From positions 1,364,001 through 1,428,000 of the forward strand of contig CBDAUF010000002.1 in the NCBI GenBank assembly GCA_965200535.1: a stretch of DNA of 64,000 nt. The letters are read 5' to 3'. Within the stretch, counting starts at the first letter, position 1. Each line of letters opens with the position of its first letter. Below are positions 41,419-51,052 of the stretch, piece after piece. The notes beneath the pieces were generated by a model, which was not told the DNA's origin, did no database searches, and saw only the letters and a program-made list of their open reading frames with translations. The position numbers were made by a program, and so were the translations under genes. The DNA is from MPNO01 sp965200535. Its GTDB lineage: Bacteria > Pseudomonadota > Alphaproteobacteria > MPNO01.

Positions 41419-42816
41419 CTAGAAATGCAGGGCGCGTCCGTAAGCATCGAGTACCGATTCATGCATCATTTCAGACAACGTCGGATGCGGGAAGACCGTT
41501 TCCATGAGTTCCGCCTCCGTCGTCTCCAGGGTCTTGGCGATCGCGAACCCCTGGATCAATTCGGTGACCTCGGCGCCGATCAGGTGCGCGCCCAGAAACG
41601 CGCCGGTCGCGGCATCGAACACCGTCTTGACCAGCCCCTCGTCGTCGCCGAGGGCGATTGCCTTGCCGTTTCCGAGATAGGGGAAGCGGCCGACCTTGAC
41701 CTGGCGGCCCGCCGCCCGCGCCGCCGCCTCGGTGAGGCCGATGCTGGCGACCTGCGGCCGGCAATAGGTGCAGCCGGGGATGAGCGAAACATCGAGCGGC
41801 CGGGCCTCCATTCCCGCGATACGCTCGACGCAGACCACGCCCTCGTGGCTCGCCTTGTGGGCAAGCCAGGGCGGGCCGACCAGATCGCCGATCGCGTACA
41901 CGCCGGGCTCTGCCGTTCGACACCAGCGGTCGACGACAACGTGGCCGCGGTCGACCTCGACCGCGGTCCCCTCGAGGCCGATGCCCTCGACATTGCCGAC
42001 GATGCCGACGGCGAGGACCGCGTTATCGACCTCGATATCGCGGGTTTCCTCGCCGACTTTCACTCTCGCGCTCACCCTCCCGTCCGAGGTCTCGAGCGCG
42101 GAGACGGAAGCGCCGGTGAGGATCGTCATTCCCTGTTTCTCGAACGCCTTCCGCGCCAGCGCCGAGATTTCCTCGTCCTCGACCGGGAGAATGCGGTCCA
42201 GGATCTCGACAACCGTCACCTCCGCCCCGAGATCGCGGTAGAAGCTCGCGAACTCGATCCCGATCGCGCCCGAACCGATGACCAGCAGCGAGGACGGCAT
42301 TGCCGGCGGTACCATCGCCTCGCGATAGGTCCACACCCGTTCGCCGTCGGGCTCGAGCCCCGGCAGGCTGCGCGCGCGCGCGCCGGTGGCGAGCACGATA
42401 TGGGGTGCAGAGATTTCCTCGACCGCGCCGTCGCCGCGCTCGACCGCCACCCTCCCCGCTCCGCCCAGTCTGCCGTGCCCCTCGATGACAGCGACGTCGT
42501 TCTTCCTCAGGAGATGGCGGACGCCGGTGCTCAACCGTCGGGCGACATCGCGCGAGCGTTTGACGATTCTCTCGAGATCGAACGCGACCGGTCCGCCCGA
42601 GAAGCCGAAAGCGTCGAGATTGCCCAGCAGGTGGTTGATCTCCGAGGTGCGGAGCAGCGCCTTGGTCGGAATGCAGCCCCAGTTGAGACAGATTCCGCCG
42701 AGGTGCTCGCGCTCGACCACGCACGCCTTCATACCGAGCTGCGAAGCCCGGATCGCAGCGACATAGCCGCCCGGTCCGCCGCCGAGAATAACGATGTCGA
42801 ATGAGCGCTCGGCCAC
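41419..42816 (-). CDS. lpdA: Dihydrolipoyl dehydrogenase (E3)
   Basis: The 465-residue flavoprotein reoxidises dihydrolipoyl groups with NAD+. It shows the FAD site VILGGGPGGYVAAIRA, the redox disulfide in GGICLNWGCIPTKA, the NAD site VIGSGAIGIEFASFY and the C-terminal catalytic HPTLSEMMHE. The start is GTG at 42816. It follows pdhC after 15 bases, so this is the E3 dedicated to pyruvate dehydrogenase, though it may serve other complexes. Confidence 0.96.
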   Translation of the reverse strand: MAERSFDIVILGGGPGGYVAAIRASQLGMKACVVEREHLGGICLNWGCIPTKALLRTSEINHLLGNLDAFGFSGGPVAFDLERIVKRSRDVARRLSTGVRHLLRKNDVAVIEGHGRLGGAGRVAVERGDGAVEEISAPHIVLATGARARSLPGLEPDGERVWTYREAMVPPAMPSSLLVIGSGAIGIEFASFYRDLGAEVTVVEILDRILPVEDEEISALARKAFEKQGMTILTGASVSALETSDGRVSARVKVGEETRDIEVDNAVLAVGIVGNVEGIGLEGTAVEVDRGHVVVDRWCRTAEPGVYAIGDLVGPPWLAHKASHEGVVCVERIAGMEARPLDVSLIPGCTYCRPQVASIGLTEAAARAAGRQVKVGRFPYLGNGKAIALGDDEGLVKTVFDAATGAFLGAHLIGAEVTELIQGFAIAKTLETTEAELMETVFPHPTLSEMMHESVLDAYGRALHF

Positions 42817-42831
42817 CGACGCGTTCCCGGT

Positions 42832-44064
42832 CTAGAGCAGCATCGCCGGCGGATATTCGATGTTCCGCCTGATCGCGCCCAGCAGGGTCGCGGCGATGGC
42901 GCCGTCCACCACGCGGTGATCGACCGAAAGTGTGCATGACATCACGGTTGCCGGCACGATCTGTCCGTCCCGGACCACAGGGCGCTGTTCGGCTGCGCCG
43001 ACGGCGAGAATGCAGGCTTGCGGCGGGTTGATCACGGCGTCGAAGGTGCGGATCCCGTACATGCCGAGATTGGAGATCGAGAAGCTGCCGCCGCGATATT
43101 CTTCCGGCGCGAGCCTGCCCTCGCGGGCGCGGGCCGCGAAATCCTTCATTTCGGCGGCAATTTCGGCAAATCCCCTGGTGTCCGCGTTCCTGACGACCGG
43201 CGTGACCAGCCCTCCGGGGACGGCGACGGCGACGGAGATATCGACCGCCCGGTGCCGCGTCATATTGCCGTCGCCCGCCCAGGAGACGTTCGCCTCCGGA
43301 ACCTCGCGGAGCGCCAGGGCGCAAGCCCGGATGACGATGTCATTGACCGAGATCTTCGCAGGATCGAGGCGCCGGTTGATTTCCGCGCGGAACCTGAGGA
43401 GTTCGTCCACCTCGCAATCGACGGACAGGTAGAAATGCGGGATCGTCGTCTTGGATTCGGTCATCCGTTCGGCGATTACACGGCGCATGGTGGACAGTTT
43501 GACGGTCTCCGCCGCGGCGGGCGCGGCCCTGGCCGCCGCCGGAACCGCCGCCTGCACCTCGCCGGAAAGCACCGCGTCGATATCTGCCTTGACAATGCGC
43601 CCCCGGGGCCCGCTGCCGTTGATGGCGGCGAGATCGAGCCCCGCCTGCGCAGCCATGCGGCGGGCAAGCGGGCTCGCGGCGATCCGCTCCCCGGCCGCGG
43701 GCCGGGCAGAAGCGGCATCGCCCACGGTTTCCCGCTCTTCGTCGGGGTCGGGCGCGGGCGTGCCGGTGGGCGACGGAGCGTTGGCGGGCGGCGGCGCGGC
43801 GGCGACTGCAGCGGCATCCTCGCCCTCACCGAGCAGAACGCCGATCACCGCGTTGACGGCCACCCCTTCGGCGCCCTCCGGAACAACGATCTTGCCGAGC
43901 ACGCCCTCATCGACAGCTTCGACCTCCATGGTCGCCTTGTCGGTCTCGATCTCGGCGATGATCTCTCCCGCCTCGATCGTGTCCCCCTCGCTCTTGAGCC
44001 ATCTGGCGAGCGTCCCTTCGGTCATGGTCGGCGATAACGCGGGCATCAGGATGTTGGTCGGCAT
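42832..44064 (-). CDS. pdhC: Pyruvate dehydrogenase E2, dihydrolipoyl acetyltransferase
   Basis: The 410-residue core subunit has one lipoyl domain (1-80) with lipoylated K43 in ETDKATMEVE, an Ala/Pro-rich linker, a peripheral-subunit-binding domain (ASPLARRMAAQAGLDL, GRIVKADI), and the acetyltransferase domain with catalytic His in DHRVVDGAIAA. The lipoyl domain is nearly identical to that at the start of pdhB, evidence of duplication between these neighbours. Confidence 0.96.
   Translation of the reverse strand: MPTNILMPALSPTMTEGTLARWLKSEGDTIEAGEIIAEIETDKATMEVEAVDEGVLGKIVVPEGAEGVAVNAVIGVLLGEGEDAAAVAAAPPPANAPSPTGTPAPDPDEERETVGDAASARPAAGERIAASPLARRMAAQAGLDLAAINGSGPRGRIVKADIDAVLSGEVQAAVPAAARAAPAAAETVKLSTMRRVIAERMTESKTTIPHFYLSVDCEVDELLRFRAEINRRLDPAKISVNDIVIRACALALREVPEANVSWAGDGNMTRHRAVDISVAVAVPGGLVTPVVRNADTRGFAEIAAEMKDFAARAREGRLAPEEYRGGSFSISNLGMYGIRTFDAVINPPQACILAVGAAEQRPVVRDGQIVPATVMSCTLSVDHRVVDGAIAATLLGAIRRNIEYPPAMLL
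43816..44064 (-). repeat. Duplicated lipoyl-domain coding segment, copy in pdhC
   Basis: The first 83 codons of pdhC closely match the first 83 codons of pdhB (45178-45426), including near-identical stretches at DNA level such as the part encoding ETDKATMEVEA. The two copies lie in the same orientation about 1.36 kb apart. Confidence 0.9.
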
Positions 44065-44088
44065 CGGGGTTCTACCTTGGGGCTGCCT

Positions 44089-45426
44089 TCAGTCCCGGTA
44101 CAGGACGTCTTTCGCTGCGCGCACCACGTCACCCGCCTGGGGGAGCGCGAGACGCTCCAGATTGGCGGCGTACGGGAGGGGCACATCGGCCGCGGTCACC
44201 CGGGCGATCGGCGCATCCAGCCAGTCGAACGCCTGCTCCATGACCAGTGCAGCGAGTTCGGCGCCGATCCCTGCGAACGGCCAGCCCTCCTCCACCGAGA
44301 CCAGACGACCTGTCTTTTTCACCGAATCCACCAGCGTCGCCGTGTCGAGCGGCCGGACCGTTCTGAGGTCGATCACCTCGGCATCTATTCCGTCGTTCGC
44401 GAGCGTGTCCGCCGCCTCCAGCGCGTGGCCGACAGCGATCGAGAGCGCGGCGATGGTCACGTCCGATCCGGCGCGGCAGATCCTCGCCTCGCCGATCGGA
44501 ATCGTGAAGTCATCGTCCGCCGGGACGTCGAACGAAGCGCCGTAGAGAATCTCGTTCTCCAGGAAAATCACCGGGTTGGGGTCGCGGATCGCCGACTTGA
44601 GGAGCCCCTTCGCATCGGCCGCGCTGTACGGCGCTATCACCTTCAGCCCGGGCACGTGCGCGAACCAGCTGGTGAAATTTTGCGAATGCTGGGCTGCGAC
44701 CCGGGCGGCCGCGCCGTTCGGCCCGCGAAAGACCATCGGGGCGGAAATCTGCCCCCCGGACATGTAAAGGCTCTTGGCCGCCGAATTGATCAACTGATCC
44801 ATCGCCTGCATGGCGAAGTTGAAGGTCATGAATTCGACGATGGGCCGCAGCCCGGAGAATGCCGCGCCCACCCCGAGCCCCGCGAAACCGTGCTCGGTGA
44901 TGGGGGTGTCGACCACCCGGCGCGGCCCGAACTCCTCGAGCAGACCCTGGCTCACCTTGTAGGCCCCCTGATACTCGGCGACTTCCTCGCCCATCAGGAA
45001 TACCGTCTCGTCGCGGCGCATCTCTTCCGCCATCGCATCGCGCAGCGCTTCGCGGACGGTCTGGCGCACGATTTCACCGGTCCCGGCCTCGTTTCCGGCT
45101 TCCGCCGCCGCGGCGGCCGCCGGTGCACCGCCAAGGCCGTTCGAGGCCGCCGGGTCGGGCTCTTCGAGCGTCGATGTGTCCTCGCCGTCGAGCAACAGCA
45201 CGCCGATGATCGAATTGACGGCCACCCCCTCGGCGCCTTCCGGCACGACAATCCGGCCGAGCACGCCTTCGTCCGCCGCCTCGACCTCCATGGTCGCCTT
45301 GTCGGTCTCGATCTCGGCGATGACGTCGCCCGAACTCACCGAATCGCCCTCGTTCTTGCACCACCGGGCGAGATTGCCCTCGGTCATGGTGGGCGACAGC
45401 GCCGGCATGAGAATGTTGATCGGCAT
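44089..45426 (-). CDS. pdhB: Pyruvate dehydrogenase E1 beta with N-terminal lipoyl domain
   Basis: The 445-residue subunit joins a lipoyl domain (1-80, K43 in ETDKATMEVE), an Ala-rich linker, and a normal E1-beta domain starting about residue 115 (VREALRDAMAEEM, GEEVAEYQGAYKVSQGL, EHGFAGLGVGAAFSGLRP). E1-beta with its own lipoyl domain is known in alphaproteobacteria and gives the complex more swinging arms. ATG 45426 was preferred over TTG 45441, since it aligns with the pdhC start. pdhA stands 27 bases upstream. Confidence 0.95.
   Translation of the reverse strand: MPINILMPALSPTMTEGNLARWCKNEGDSVSSGDVIAEIETDKATMEVEAADEGVLGRIVVPEGAEGVAVNSIIGVLLLDGEDTSTLEEPDPAASNGLGGAPAAAAAAEAGNEAGTGEIVRQTVREALRDAMAEEMRRDETVFLMGEEVAEYQGAYKVSQGLLEEFGPRRVVDTPITEHGFAGLGVGAAFSGLRPIVEFMTFNFAMQAMDQLINSAAKSLYMSGGQISAPMVFRGPNGAAARVAAQHSQNFTSWFAHVPGLKVIAPYSAADAKGLLKSAIRDPNPVIFLENEILYGASFDVPADDDFTIPIGEARICRAGSDVTIAALSIAVGHALEAADTLANDGIDAEVIDLRTVRPLDTATLVDSVKKTGRLVSVEEGWPFAGIGAELAALVMEQAFDWLDAPIARVTAADVPLPYAANLERLALPQAGDVVRAAKDVLYRD
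45178..45426 (-). repeat. Duplicated lipoyl-domain coding segment, copy in pdhB
   Basis: Partner of the pdhC copy at 43816-44064. The copies differ at scattered positions (for example GNLARWCKNEGD against GTLARWLKSEGD), so the duplication is old but constrained. Confidence 0.9.
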
Positions 45427-45453
45427 GTCGGACTCTCTCAACCGCGCCCGGGG

Positions 45454-46518
45454 TCAGGCCTCGATCAGCACATCGGTCAGCAGTTCGCCCGGGTCGGGTT
45501 CCGGGCTGTTCTGGGCGAATTCGGCAGCGTCGGCGACGATCCTCCTGATCTCCCGGTCGATCTGTTTGAGCGTGTCCTCGTCGGCAGCGCCGGTTTCGAT
45601 GACCAGAGTGCGGAGATTCTGGATCGGATCGTGCTCCGTGCGCATCTCCGAAACTTCCTCCCGGCTGCGGTACTTGGCCGGGTCGGACATCGAATGCCCG
45701 CGATAACGGTAGGTCAGAGCTTCCAGCACGTAAGGCCCCTCGCCCGCACGGCAATGCTCGACCGCCATTCCGCCCGCCTCCTTCACCGCGAGTACGTCCA
45801 TTCCGTCGGTCTGGGCCGACCGGATGCCGAACGGCTCGGCGACGCGGTAGAGATCCTGCAGCGCGGAAGCGCGTTCCACCGATGTGCCCATGCCGTAGCG
45901 ATTGTTCTCGATCACGAAGACGATGGGCAGGGACCACAGGGCAGCGAGATTGAGCGCCTCATGCACCTGGCCCTGGTTCAATGCACCGTCGCCCATGTAG
46001 GCGGTCGTCACCCCGCCGTCGCCGCGGTACTTCTGGGCGAACGCGATGCCGGTGCCTATCGGCACCTGCGCGCCCACGATACCGTGCCCGCCGAAGAAGT
46101 TTCGCTCGCGGCTGAACATGTGCATCGAGCCGCCCTTGCCTTTCGAATAGCCGCTGCGCCGGCCGGTCAGTTCGGCCATCACGCCTTTGGGATCCATGCC
46201 GCAGGCCAGCATGTGGCCGTGATCCCGGTAGCTGGTGATCAGCGCGTCGGCGGGCCCGGCCGATGCCTGCATGCCCACCACCACGGCTTCCTGACCGATA
46301 TAGAGGTGACAGAAGCCGCCGATCAGGCCCATGCCGTAGAGTTGGCCCGCGCGTTCCTCGAAGCGGCGGATAAGCAGCATCTCGCGATAGAAGGAAAGCA
46401 GTTCGCCGGCGTCCTCAGCGCTCAGCCGCACCCCGCCTCCGCCGGCCTCGCCCGGCTTGCTGCCCGCTGCCGGCGTTGCGTTCTGTCGGGTCTCAGCATT
46501 CCCCGGCCTCGCGGTCAT
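45454..46518 (-). CDS. pdhA: Pyruvate dehydrogenase E1 alpha
   Basis: The 354-residue thiamine-diphosphate subunit shows GGFCHLYIGQEAVVVG, GKGGSMHMFS and the ThDP motif GDGALNQGQVHEALNLAALWSLP ending with the NN pair (IENNRYGMG), plus the phosphorylation-loop-like YRYRGHSMSDP. ATG 46518 with CAGGGA upstream is preferred to an earlier in-frame start. It heads the pdhA-pdhB-pdhC-lpdA-lipA operon; the 197 bases before it should contain its promoter, but no clear consensus was found. Confidence 0.96.
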   Translation of the reverse strand: MTARPGNAETRQNATPAAGSKPGEAGGGGVRLSAEDAGELLSFYREMLLIRRFEERAGQLYGMGLIGGFCHLYIGQEAVVVGMQASAGPADALITSYRDHGHMLACGMDPKGVMAELTGRRSGYSKGKGGSMHMFSRERNFFGGHGIVGAQVPIGTGIAFAQKYRGDGGVTTAYMGDGALNQGQVHEALNLAALWSLPIVFVIENNRYGMGTSVERASALQDLYRVAEPFGIRSAQTDGMDVLAVKEAGGMAVEHCRAGEGPYVLEALTYRYRGHSMSDPAKYRSREEVSEMRTEHDPIQNLRTLVIETGAADEDTLKQIDREIRRIVADAAEFAQNSPEPDPGELLTDVLIEA

Positions 46519-46715
46519 CGGCGTTGTTCCCTGCCTGTCAGGGCGCGGCTGCACGGCGGCTCGGACGAGGCGTCTGCGGCCGGTCGAAGGATACTAATCC
46601 ACCGCAAGGCCGCGCAACCGACGGAAGCATAAGTTTGTTTCGTTATAGGGCGTTCCGGCGCAACGAACCGACACTTGCCCGGCATCCGGCCGCGGCCGGC
46701 CCGGCCGCACCGGGG

Positions 46716-47072
46716 TCAGCGAACGGATGCCGGGGGCGCGATGACGACGGAAAAGCGCCGCCTCGTTTCGGTGTCGGAGATCACGATGTCGCGGGGGCCC
46801 AGATGGCCTGTCATCACGCGCGCGCGTTCATCGAGATAGTCGCGGTCCAGCCGGTCCACGTGCAGCGCCTCGACGTAGCGGCCGAGGTTTTCGCGCTCCG
46901 TCGTCACGCGCTCCAGGGTTTGCTCCGCCCGGTCGATCTCCTGGTCGAGCTGAACGATCCGCAATACGCCACGATCGCTTTCGAATGCACTGAATGCAAA
47001 ATACGCGGTCAGCGCCGCCCCGACGACCGGGCTGATCACGCTCCGCATCGCGCGCCGTGTGTCCAAGCTCAT
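46716..47072 (-). CDS. ftsB: Septum formation initiator, FtsB/DivIC family
   Basis: The 118-residue bitopic protein has a short cytoplasmic start, one membrane helix (VISPVVGAALTAYFAFSAF, about 12-30) and a periplasmic coiled coil (LDQEIDRAEQTLERVTTERENL). In the divisome it bridges FtsL and FtsQ. The position between eno and pdhA is the standard one in alphaproteobacteria. ATG 47072 is preferred to TTG 47084. Confidence 0.87.
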   Translation of the reverse strand: MSLDTRRAMRSVISPVVGAALTAYFAFSAFESDRGVLRIVQLDQEIDRAEQTLERVTTERENLGRYVEALHVDRLDRDYLDERARVMTGHLGPRDIVISDTETRRRFSVVIAPPASVR

Positions 47073-47161
47073 GACAACAGGCAATCATACGCGGTTTCAA
47101 CTCGTCAAGCGGCAATTTTGAAGCGCCGATTCAGGGTTTGGCGGATACCGATCCGGCAGGT

Positions 47162-48451
47162 CTAGGCTTTGCCGCGCGCGGACAACGCGCCGGCGCCCGC
47201 ATAGCGCCCCCCCGCGGCCAGTTGTTCCTCGATGCGAATCAACTGGTTGTACTTGGCCGTTCTGTCGGAACGCGACAACGAGCCGGTCTTGATCTGGCCG
47301 CAGTTGGTTGCGACCGCGAGATCGGCGATCGTCGTGTCCTCGGTTTCGCCCGACCGGTGCGACATCACCGCCGCGTAGGATGCGCTGCGGGCGACTTCGA
47401 CCGCCTGCATGGTCTCCGTCAGGGTGCCGATCTGGTTCACTTTCACAAGGATCGCGTTGGCGACGCCGGCGGCGATGCCGCGCTCGAGAATGGCCGGGTT
47501 GGTGACGAACAGGTCGTCGCCGACGAGCTGCACCCTCTCGCCCAGGGCCCGGGTCAGAGCGGCCCAGCCGTCCCAGTCGTCCTCCGCCATCCCGTCTTCC
47601 AGCGAGACCACGGGATAGCGGGCGCAGAGATCGGCGTAGTAGTCGGCCATCCCGGACGATGTGAGGGACGTTCCTTCGCCCGCCAGCTCGTAGCGGCCGT
47701 CGCGGTAGAACTCGCTGGCAGCGGCATCCAGCGCGATGGCCACGTCGGCGCCCGGGCTGTATCCCGCGTCGGACACCGATTTAACAATGAAATCGAGCGC
47801 TTCGCCGGCGCTCGCAAGATTCGGCGCAAAGCCGCCCTCATCGCCCACATTGACGCTGTGTCCGGCCGCTGCCAGCCGGCGGCGAAGGGCGTGGAAAATC
47901 TCGGCGCCGCAGCGCACCGCCTCGGCGAAGGAGCCGGCGCCCACCGGCATGACCATGAATTCCTGAAGATCGATCGGATTGTCGGCGTGGGCGCCGCCGT
48001 TGACGATGTTCATCATCGGCGTCGGCAGCGTGCGGGCCAGGGCGCCGCCGACATAGCGGTAGAGCGGCAGCCCGGCCTCTTCCGCCGATGCCTTGGCAAC
48101 TGCCAGACTGACGCCGAGGATCGCGTTGGCGCCGAGACGGCCCTTGTTTTCGCTTCCGTCGAGCTCGATCATCGTGCCGTCGATGACCGGCTGGTCGTCG
48201 GCCTCGAGGCCGGCAAGCGCGTCGGCGATTTCGCCGTTGACGGCGCCTACGGCCCGCAACACACCCTTGCCGCCGTAGCGTCCGGCATCGCCGTCCCTCA
48301 GTTCGACCGCCTCGCGGCTGCCGGTGGACGCTCCCGACGGCACCGCCGCCCGCCCCGTTGCGCCGGTCTCCAGCAAGACGTCCACCTCGATCGTTGGATT
48401 GCCGCGGGAATCGAGGATTTCCCGGGCGTGAAGATCGACGATCGCGGACAT
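47162..48451 (-). CDS. eno: Enolase
   Basis: The 429-residue enzyme converts 2-phosphoglycerate to phosphoenolpyruvate. It has AREILDSRGNPTIEVDV, the flexible loop PSGASTGSREAVELRDGD, metal ligands in ALDAAAS, VSLEDGM and LVGDDLFVTN, the catalytic Lys in LVKVNQIGT and the signature SHRSGETEDT. AAGGAG precedes ATG 48451. It lies 28 bases after kdsA. Confidence 0.97.
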   Translation of the reverse strand: MSAIVDLHAREILDSRGNPTIEVDVLLETGATGRAAVPSGASTGSREAVELRDGDAGRYGGKGVLRAVGAVNGEIADALAGLEADDQPVIDGTMIELDGSENKGRLGANAILGVSLAVAKASAEEAGLPLYRYVGGALARTLPTPMMNIVNGGAHADNPIDLQEFMVMPVGAGSFAEAVRCGAEIFHALRRRLAAAGHSVNVGDEGGFAPNLASAGEALDFIVKSVSDAGYSPGADVAIALDAAASEFYRDGRYELAGEGTSLTSSGMADYYADLCARYPVVSLEDGMAEDDWDGWAALTRALGERVQLVGDDLFVTNPAILERGIAAGVANAILVKVNQIGTLTETMQAVEVARSASYAAVMSHRSGETEDTTIADLAVATNCGQIKTGSLSRSDRTAKYNQLIRIEEQLAAGGRYAGAGALSARGKA

Positions 48452-48479
48452 CGGGAGACTCCTTGCGGTGCGCCGGGGC

Positions 48480-49331
48480 TCAGAGGCTGAGCGGCGGCAG
48501 GCTCTTGGCGAGCCGGTCGATGGCGACAAGCTGTTCGAGCAGGGGTTCGACAGCATCGAGCGGCACCATGGCCGGCCCGTCGCTCGGGGCGTTGTCGGGG
48601 TCGGGATGGGTCTCCATGAACACCGCGGCGACGCCGACGGCCACGGCGGCCCGCGCGAGCGCCGGGACGAAGGCCCGCTCACCGCCGCTCGCGCCGCCCA
48701 GCCCGCCCGGCCGCTGCACCGAATGGGTCGCGTCGAACACGACCGGACAACCGGTCGCGGCGAGCTGCGGCAGCGCCCGCATGTCGTTCACCAGCGTGTT
48801 GTAGCCGAAACTCGCTCCGCGCTCGCAGACCATCACGTCCTCGTTGCCCGACGCACGCGCCTTTTCCACGACGTTTTCCATGTCCCAGGGGGCCAGGAAC
48901 TGTCCTTTCTTGATGTTCAGCGGCCGTCCGGTCTCGGCGGCCGCCACCACGAGATCCGTCTGGCGGCACAGGAAGGCGGGAATTTGCAGAACATCGACCC
49001 GCTCGGCTGCCGGTGCGCACTGTTCCGGCAGGTGGACGTCGGTCAGCACCGGGCATCCGCAGGCATCGCGGACATCGGCCAGGATATCGAGCCCCCGTTC
49101 GATCCCCGCCCCGCGCCTCGATGCGATCGACGTCCGGTTGGCCTTGTCGAAGGACGACTTGTAGATCAGGCTCGCCCCGAGGCGTCCTGCAATGTCGACC
49201 AGCCGTCCGGCGCAATCGAGCGCATGGTCGCGGCTCTCGATCTGGCACGGTCCCGAGATGAGGACCAGCGGTGCGTCGTTGGCGACCTCGACCGGACCGA
49301 TTCGGATGCGGTGCGCCCCGGCCATCCTCAC
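48480..49331 (-). CDS. kdsA: 3-deoxy-D-manno-octulosonate-8-phosphate synthase
   Basis: The 283-residue aldolase condenses PEP with arabinose 5-phosphate to supply Kdo for lipopolysaccharide. It has SGPCQIESRD near residue 26, YKSSFDKANRTS, CPVLTDVH and FDATHSVQRPGG. The Cys in GPCQIES marks the metal-dependent class; E. coli has Asn there and needs no metal. The start is GTG 49331, overlapping the pyrG TGA, with ATG 49325 as an equally possible start. Its PEP substrate is the product of the next gene, eno. Confidence 0.94.
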   Translation of the reverse strand: MRMAGAHRIRIGPVEVANDAPLVLISGPCQIESRDHALDCAGRLVDIAGRLGASLIYKSSFDKANRTSIASRRGAGIERGLDILADVRDACGCPVLTDVHLPEQCAPAAERVDVLQIPAFLCRQTDLVVAAAETGRPLNIKKGQFLAPWDMENVVEKARASGNEDVMVCERGASFGYNTLVNDMRALPQLAATGCPVVFDATHSVQRPGGLGGASGGERAFVPALARAAVAVGVAAVFMETHPDPDNAPSDGPAMVPLDAVEPLLEQLVAIDRLAKSLPPLSL

Positions 49332-50956
49332 ACCAGGCGGGAGCGTTCGATGGCAGCGCGGATGAAGGAGTCGAAGACCGGGTGCGGATCGAACGGTTTG
49401 GATTTCAGTTCCGGGTGGAACTGGACGCCGAGATACCAGGGATGCGTCGGCAGTTCGACGATCTCGGGGAGCATCCCGTCGGGCGACAGGCCGGAGAACA
49501 CCAGCCCCGCCCGCTCGAGCCGCGCCCGGTAGTTGATGTTGACCTCGTAGCGATGGCGGTGGCGCTCCGTGATGACGCGGTCTCCGTAGATTTTCTCGGC
49601 GAGCGACGCCGCCGCGACGGTGCAGTCATACGCGCCCAACCTCATGGTACCGCCCAGGTTGTCGTCGACGCCGCGCTGTTCGATGGTGCCGTCCTTGACC
49701 CATTCGTGCAGCAGCCCGACGACCGGTTCGGGCGTCGCCCCGAACTCGGTCGATCCCGCACCGCCGATCCCGGCGAGATTGCGCGCCGCCTCGATGACCG
49801 CCATCTGCATCCCGAAGCAGATCCCGAGATAGGGCACGTTGTGCTCCCGGGCGAAGCGGGCGGCGGCGATCTTGCCCTCCGCACCACGTTCGCCGAATCC
49901 GCCGGGAACCAGGATTCCCTCGACCGAGGAGAGATGGTGCACGGCGTCCTCGGATTCGAAGATTTCCGAATCGATCCACTCCATGCGCACCTTGACCCGG
50001 TTGGCAATGCCTCCGTGTTCCAGCGCCTCGGCGAGCGACTTGTAGGAATCCAGGACCGCGGTGTACTTGCCCACCACCGCGATCGTCACCTCTCCCTCGG
50101 GGTTCCTGATCCGTTCGACGATCTCGATCCAACGCGACAGGTCGGGCCCGCCCGCATCGGCAATGCCGAAATGGCGGCACACCCGAACGTCGAAACCGCG
50201 CTCGTGATAGGCGATCGGCACCTCGTAGATGGTTTCGGCGTCGGGCGCAGCGATCGCATTCTCGACTGGCACGTTGCAGAACAGCGCGATCTTCTTGCGG
50301 TCCTCGAGCGGCACCTCCTTCTCGCAGCGGCAAAGAATGAGGTCGGGCTGGATGCCGACGCTCTGCAACTCCTTCACAGAGTGCTGCGTGGGTTTGGTCT
50401 TGATCTCCCGGGCCGACTGGAGATAGGGCACCAGCGTCAGGTGTACGGTCATCGCGCGTTCGCGGCCGAGTTCGTTGGCTTTCTGGCGGATCGCCTCGAG
50501 AAACGGCAGGCTCTCGATATCGCCCACCGTGCCGCCGATTTCGCAGAGGATGAAGTCGACATCGCCCGCATCGGCGGAGATGAACGCCTTGATCGCGTCC
50601 GTTACATGCGGAATGACCTGGATCGTCGCGCCCAGATAGTCGCCGCGTCGTTCCCGATCGATCACGTCCTGGTAGATCCGCCCCGTGGTGACGTTGTCGC
50701 TCCGGCTCGCCGGCACACCGGTGAAACGCTCGTAATGGCCAAGGTCGAGATCGGTCTCCGCCCCGTCGTCGGTCACGTATACCTCGCCGTGCTGGGTCGG
50801 GCTCATGGTGCCCGGATCGACATTGAGGTAGGGATCGAGCTTGCGCAGGCGGACCCTGTAGCCGCGCGCCTGGAGAAGCGCGCCGAGAGCGGCCGAGGCG
50901 AGGCCTTTGCCGAGCGAAGAGACGACGCCGCCGGTGATGAAGATATAGCGCGTCAT
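49328..50956 (-). CDS. pyrG: CTP synthase
   Basis: The 542-residue enzyme aminates UTP to CTP. The synthase domain begins YIFITGGVVSSLGKGLASA and includes LDPYLNVDPGTMSPTQHGEV; the C-terminal glutaminase has the nucleophile Cys in GICFGMQMAV and ends with QFHPELKSKP. Length is typical. It follows secG after 96 bases and is coupled to kdsA by a GTGA overlap. Confidence 0.97.
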   Translation of the reverse strand: MTRYIFITGGVVSSLGKGLASAALGALLQARGYRVRLRKLDPYLNVDPGTMSPTQHGEVYVTDDGAETDLDLGHYERFTGVPASRSDNVTTGRIYQDVIDRERRGDYLGATIQVIPHVTDAIKAFISADAGDVDFILCEIGGTVGDIESLPFLEAIRQKANELGRERAMTVHLTLVPYLQSAREIKTKPTQHSVKELQSVGIQPDLILCRCEKEVPLEDRKKIALFCNVPVENAIAAPDAETIYEVPIAYHERGFDVRVCRHFGIADAGGPDLSRWIEIVERIRNPEGEVTIAVVGKYTAVLDSYKSLAEALEHGGIANRVKVRMEWIDSEIFESEDAVHHLSSVEGILVPGGFGERGAEGKIAAARFAREHNVPYLGICFGMQMAVIEAARNLAGIGGAGSTEFGATPEPVVGLLHEWVKDGTIEQRGVDDNLGGTMRLGAYDCTVAAASLAEKIYGDRVITERHRHRYEVNINYRARLERAGLVFSGLSPDGMLPEIVELPTHPWYLGVQFHPELKSKPFDPHPVFDSFIRAAIERSRLV

Positions 50957-51052
50957 CGGCCTTTCCCCACCCGCCGCCGCGTCACGCGTTTCCCGGCCCG
51001 TTGCGGGCGCCCGACAAGCCGAACGGCCTCTGCCGCCATCGCGGCTTCCGGC

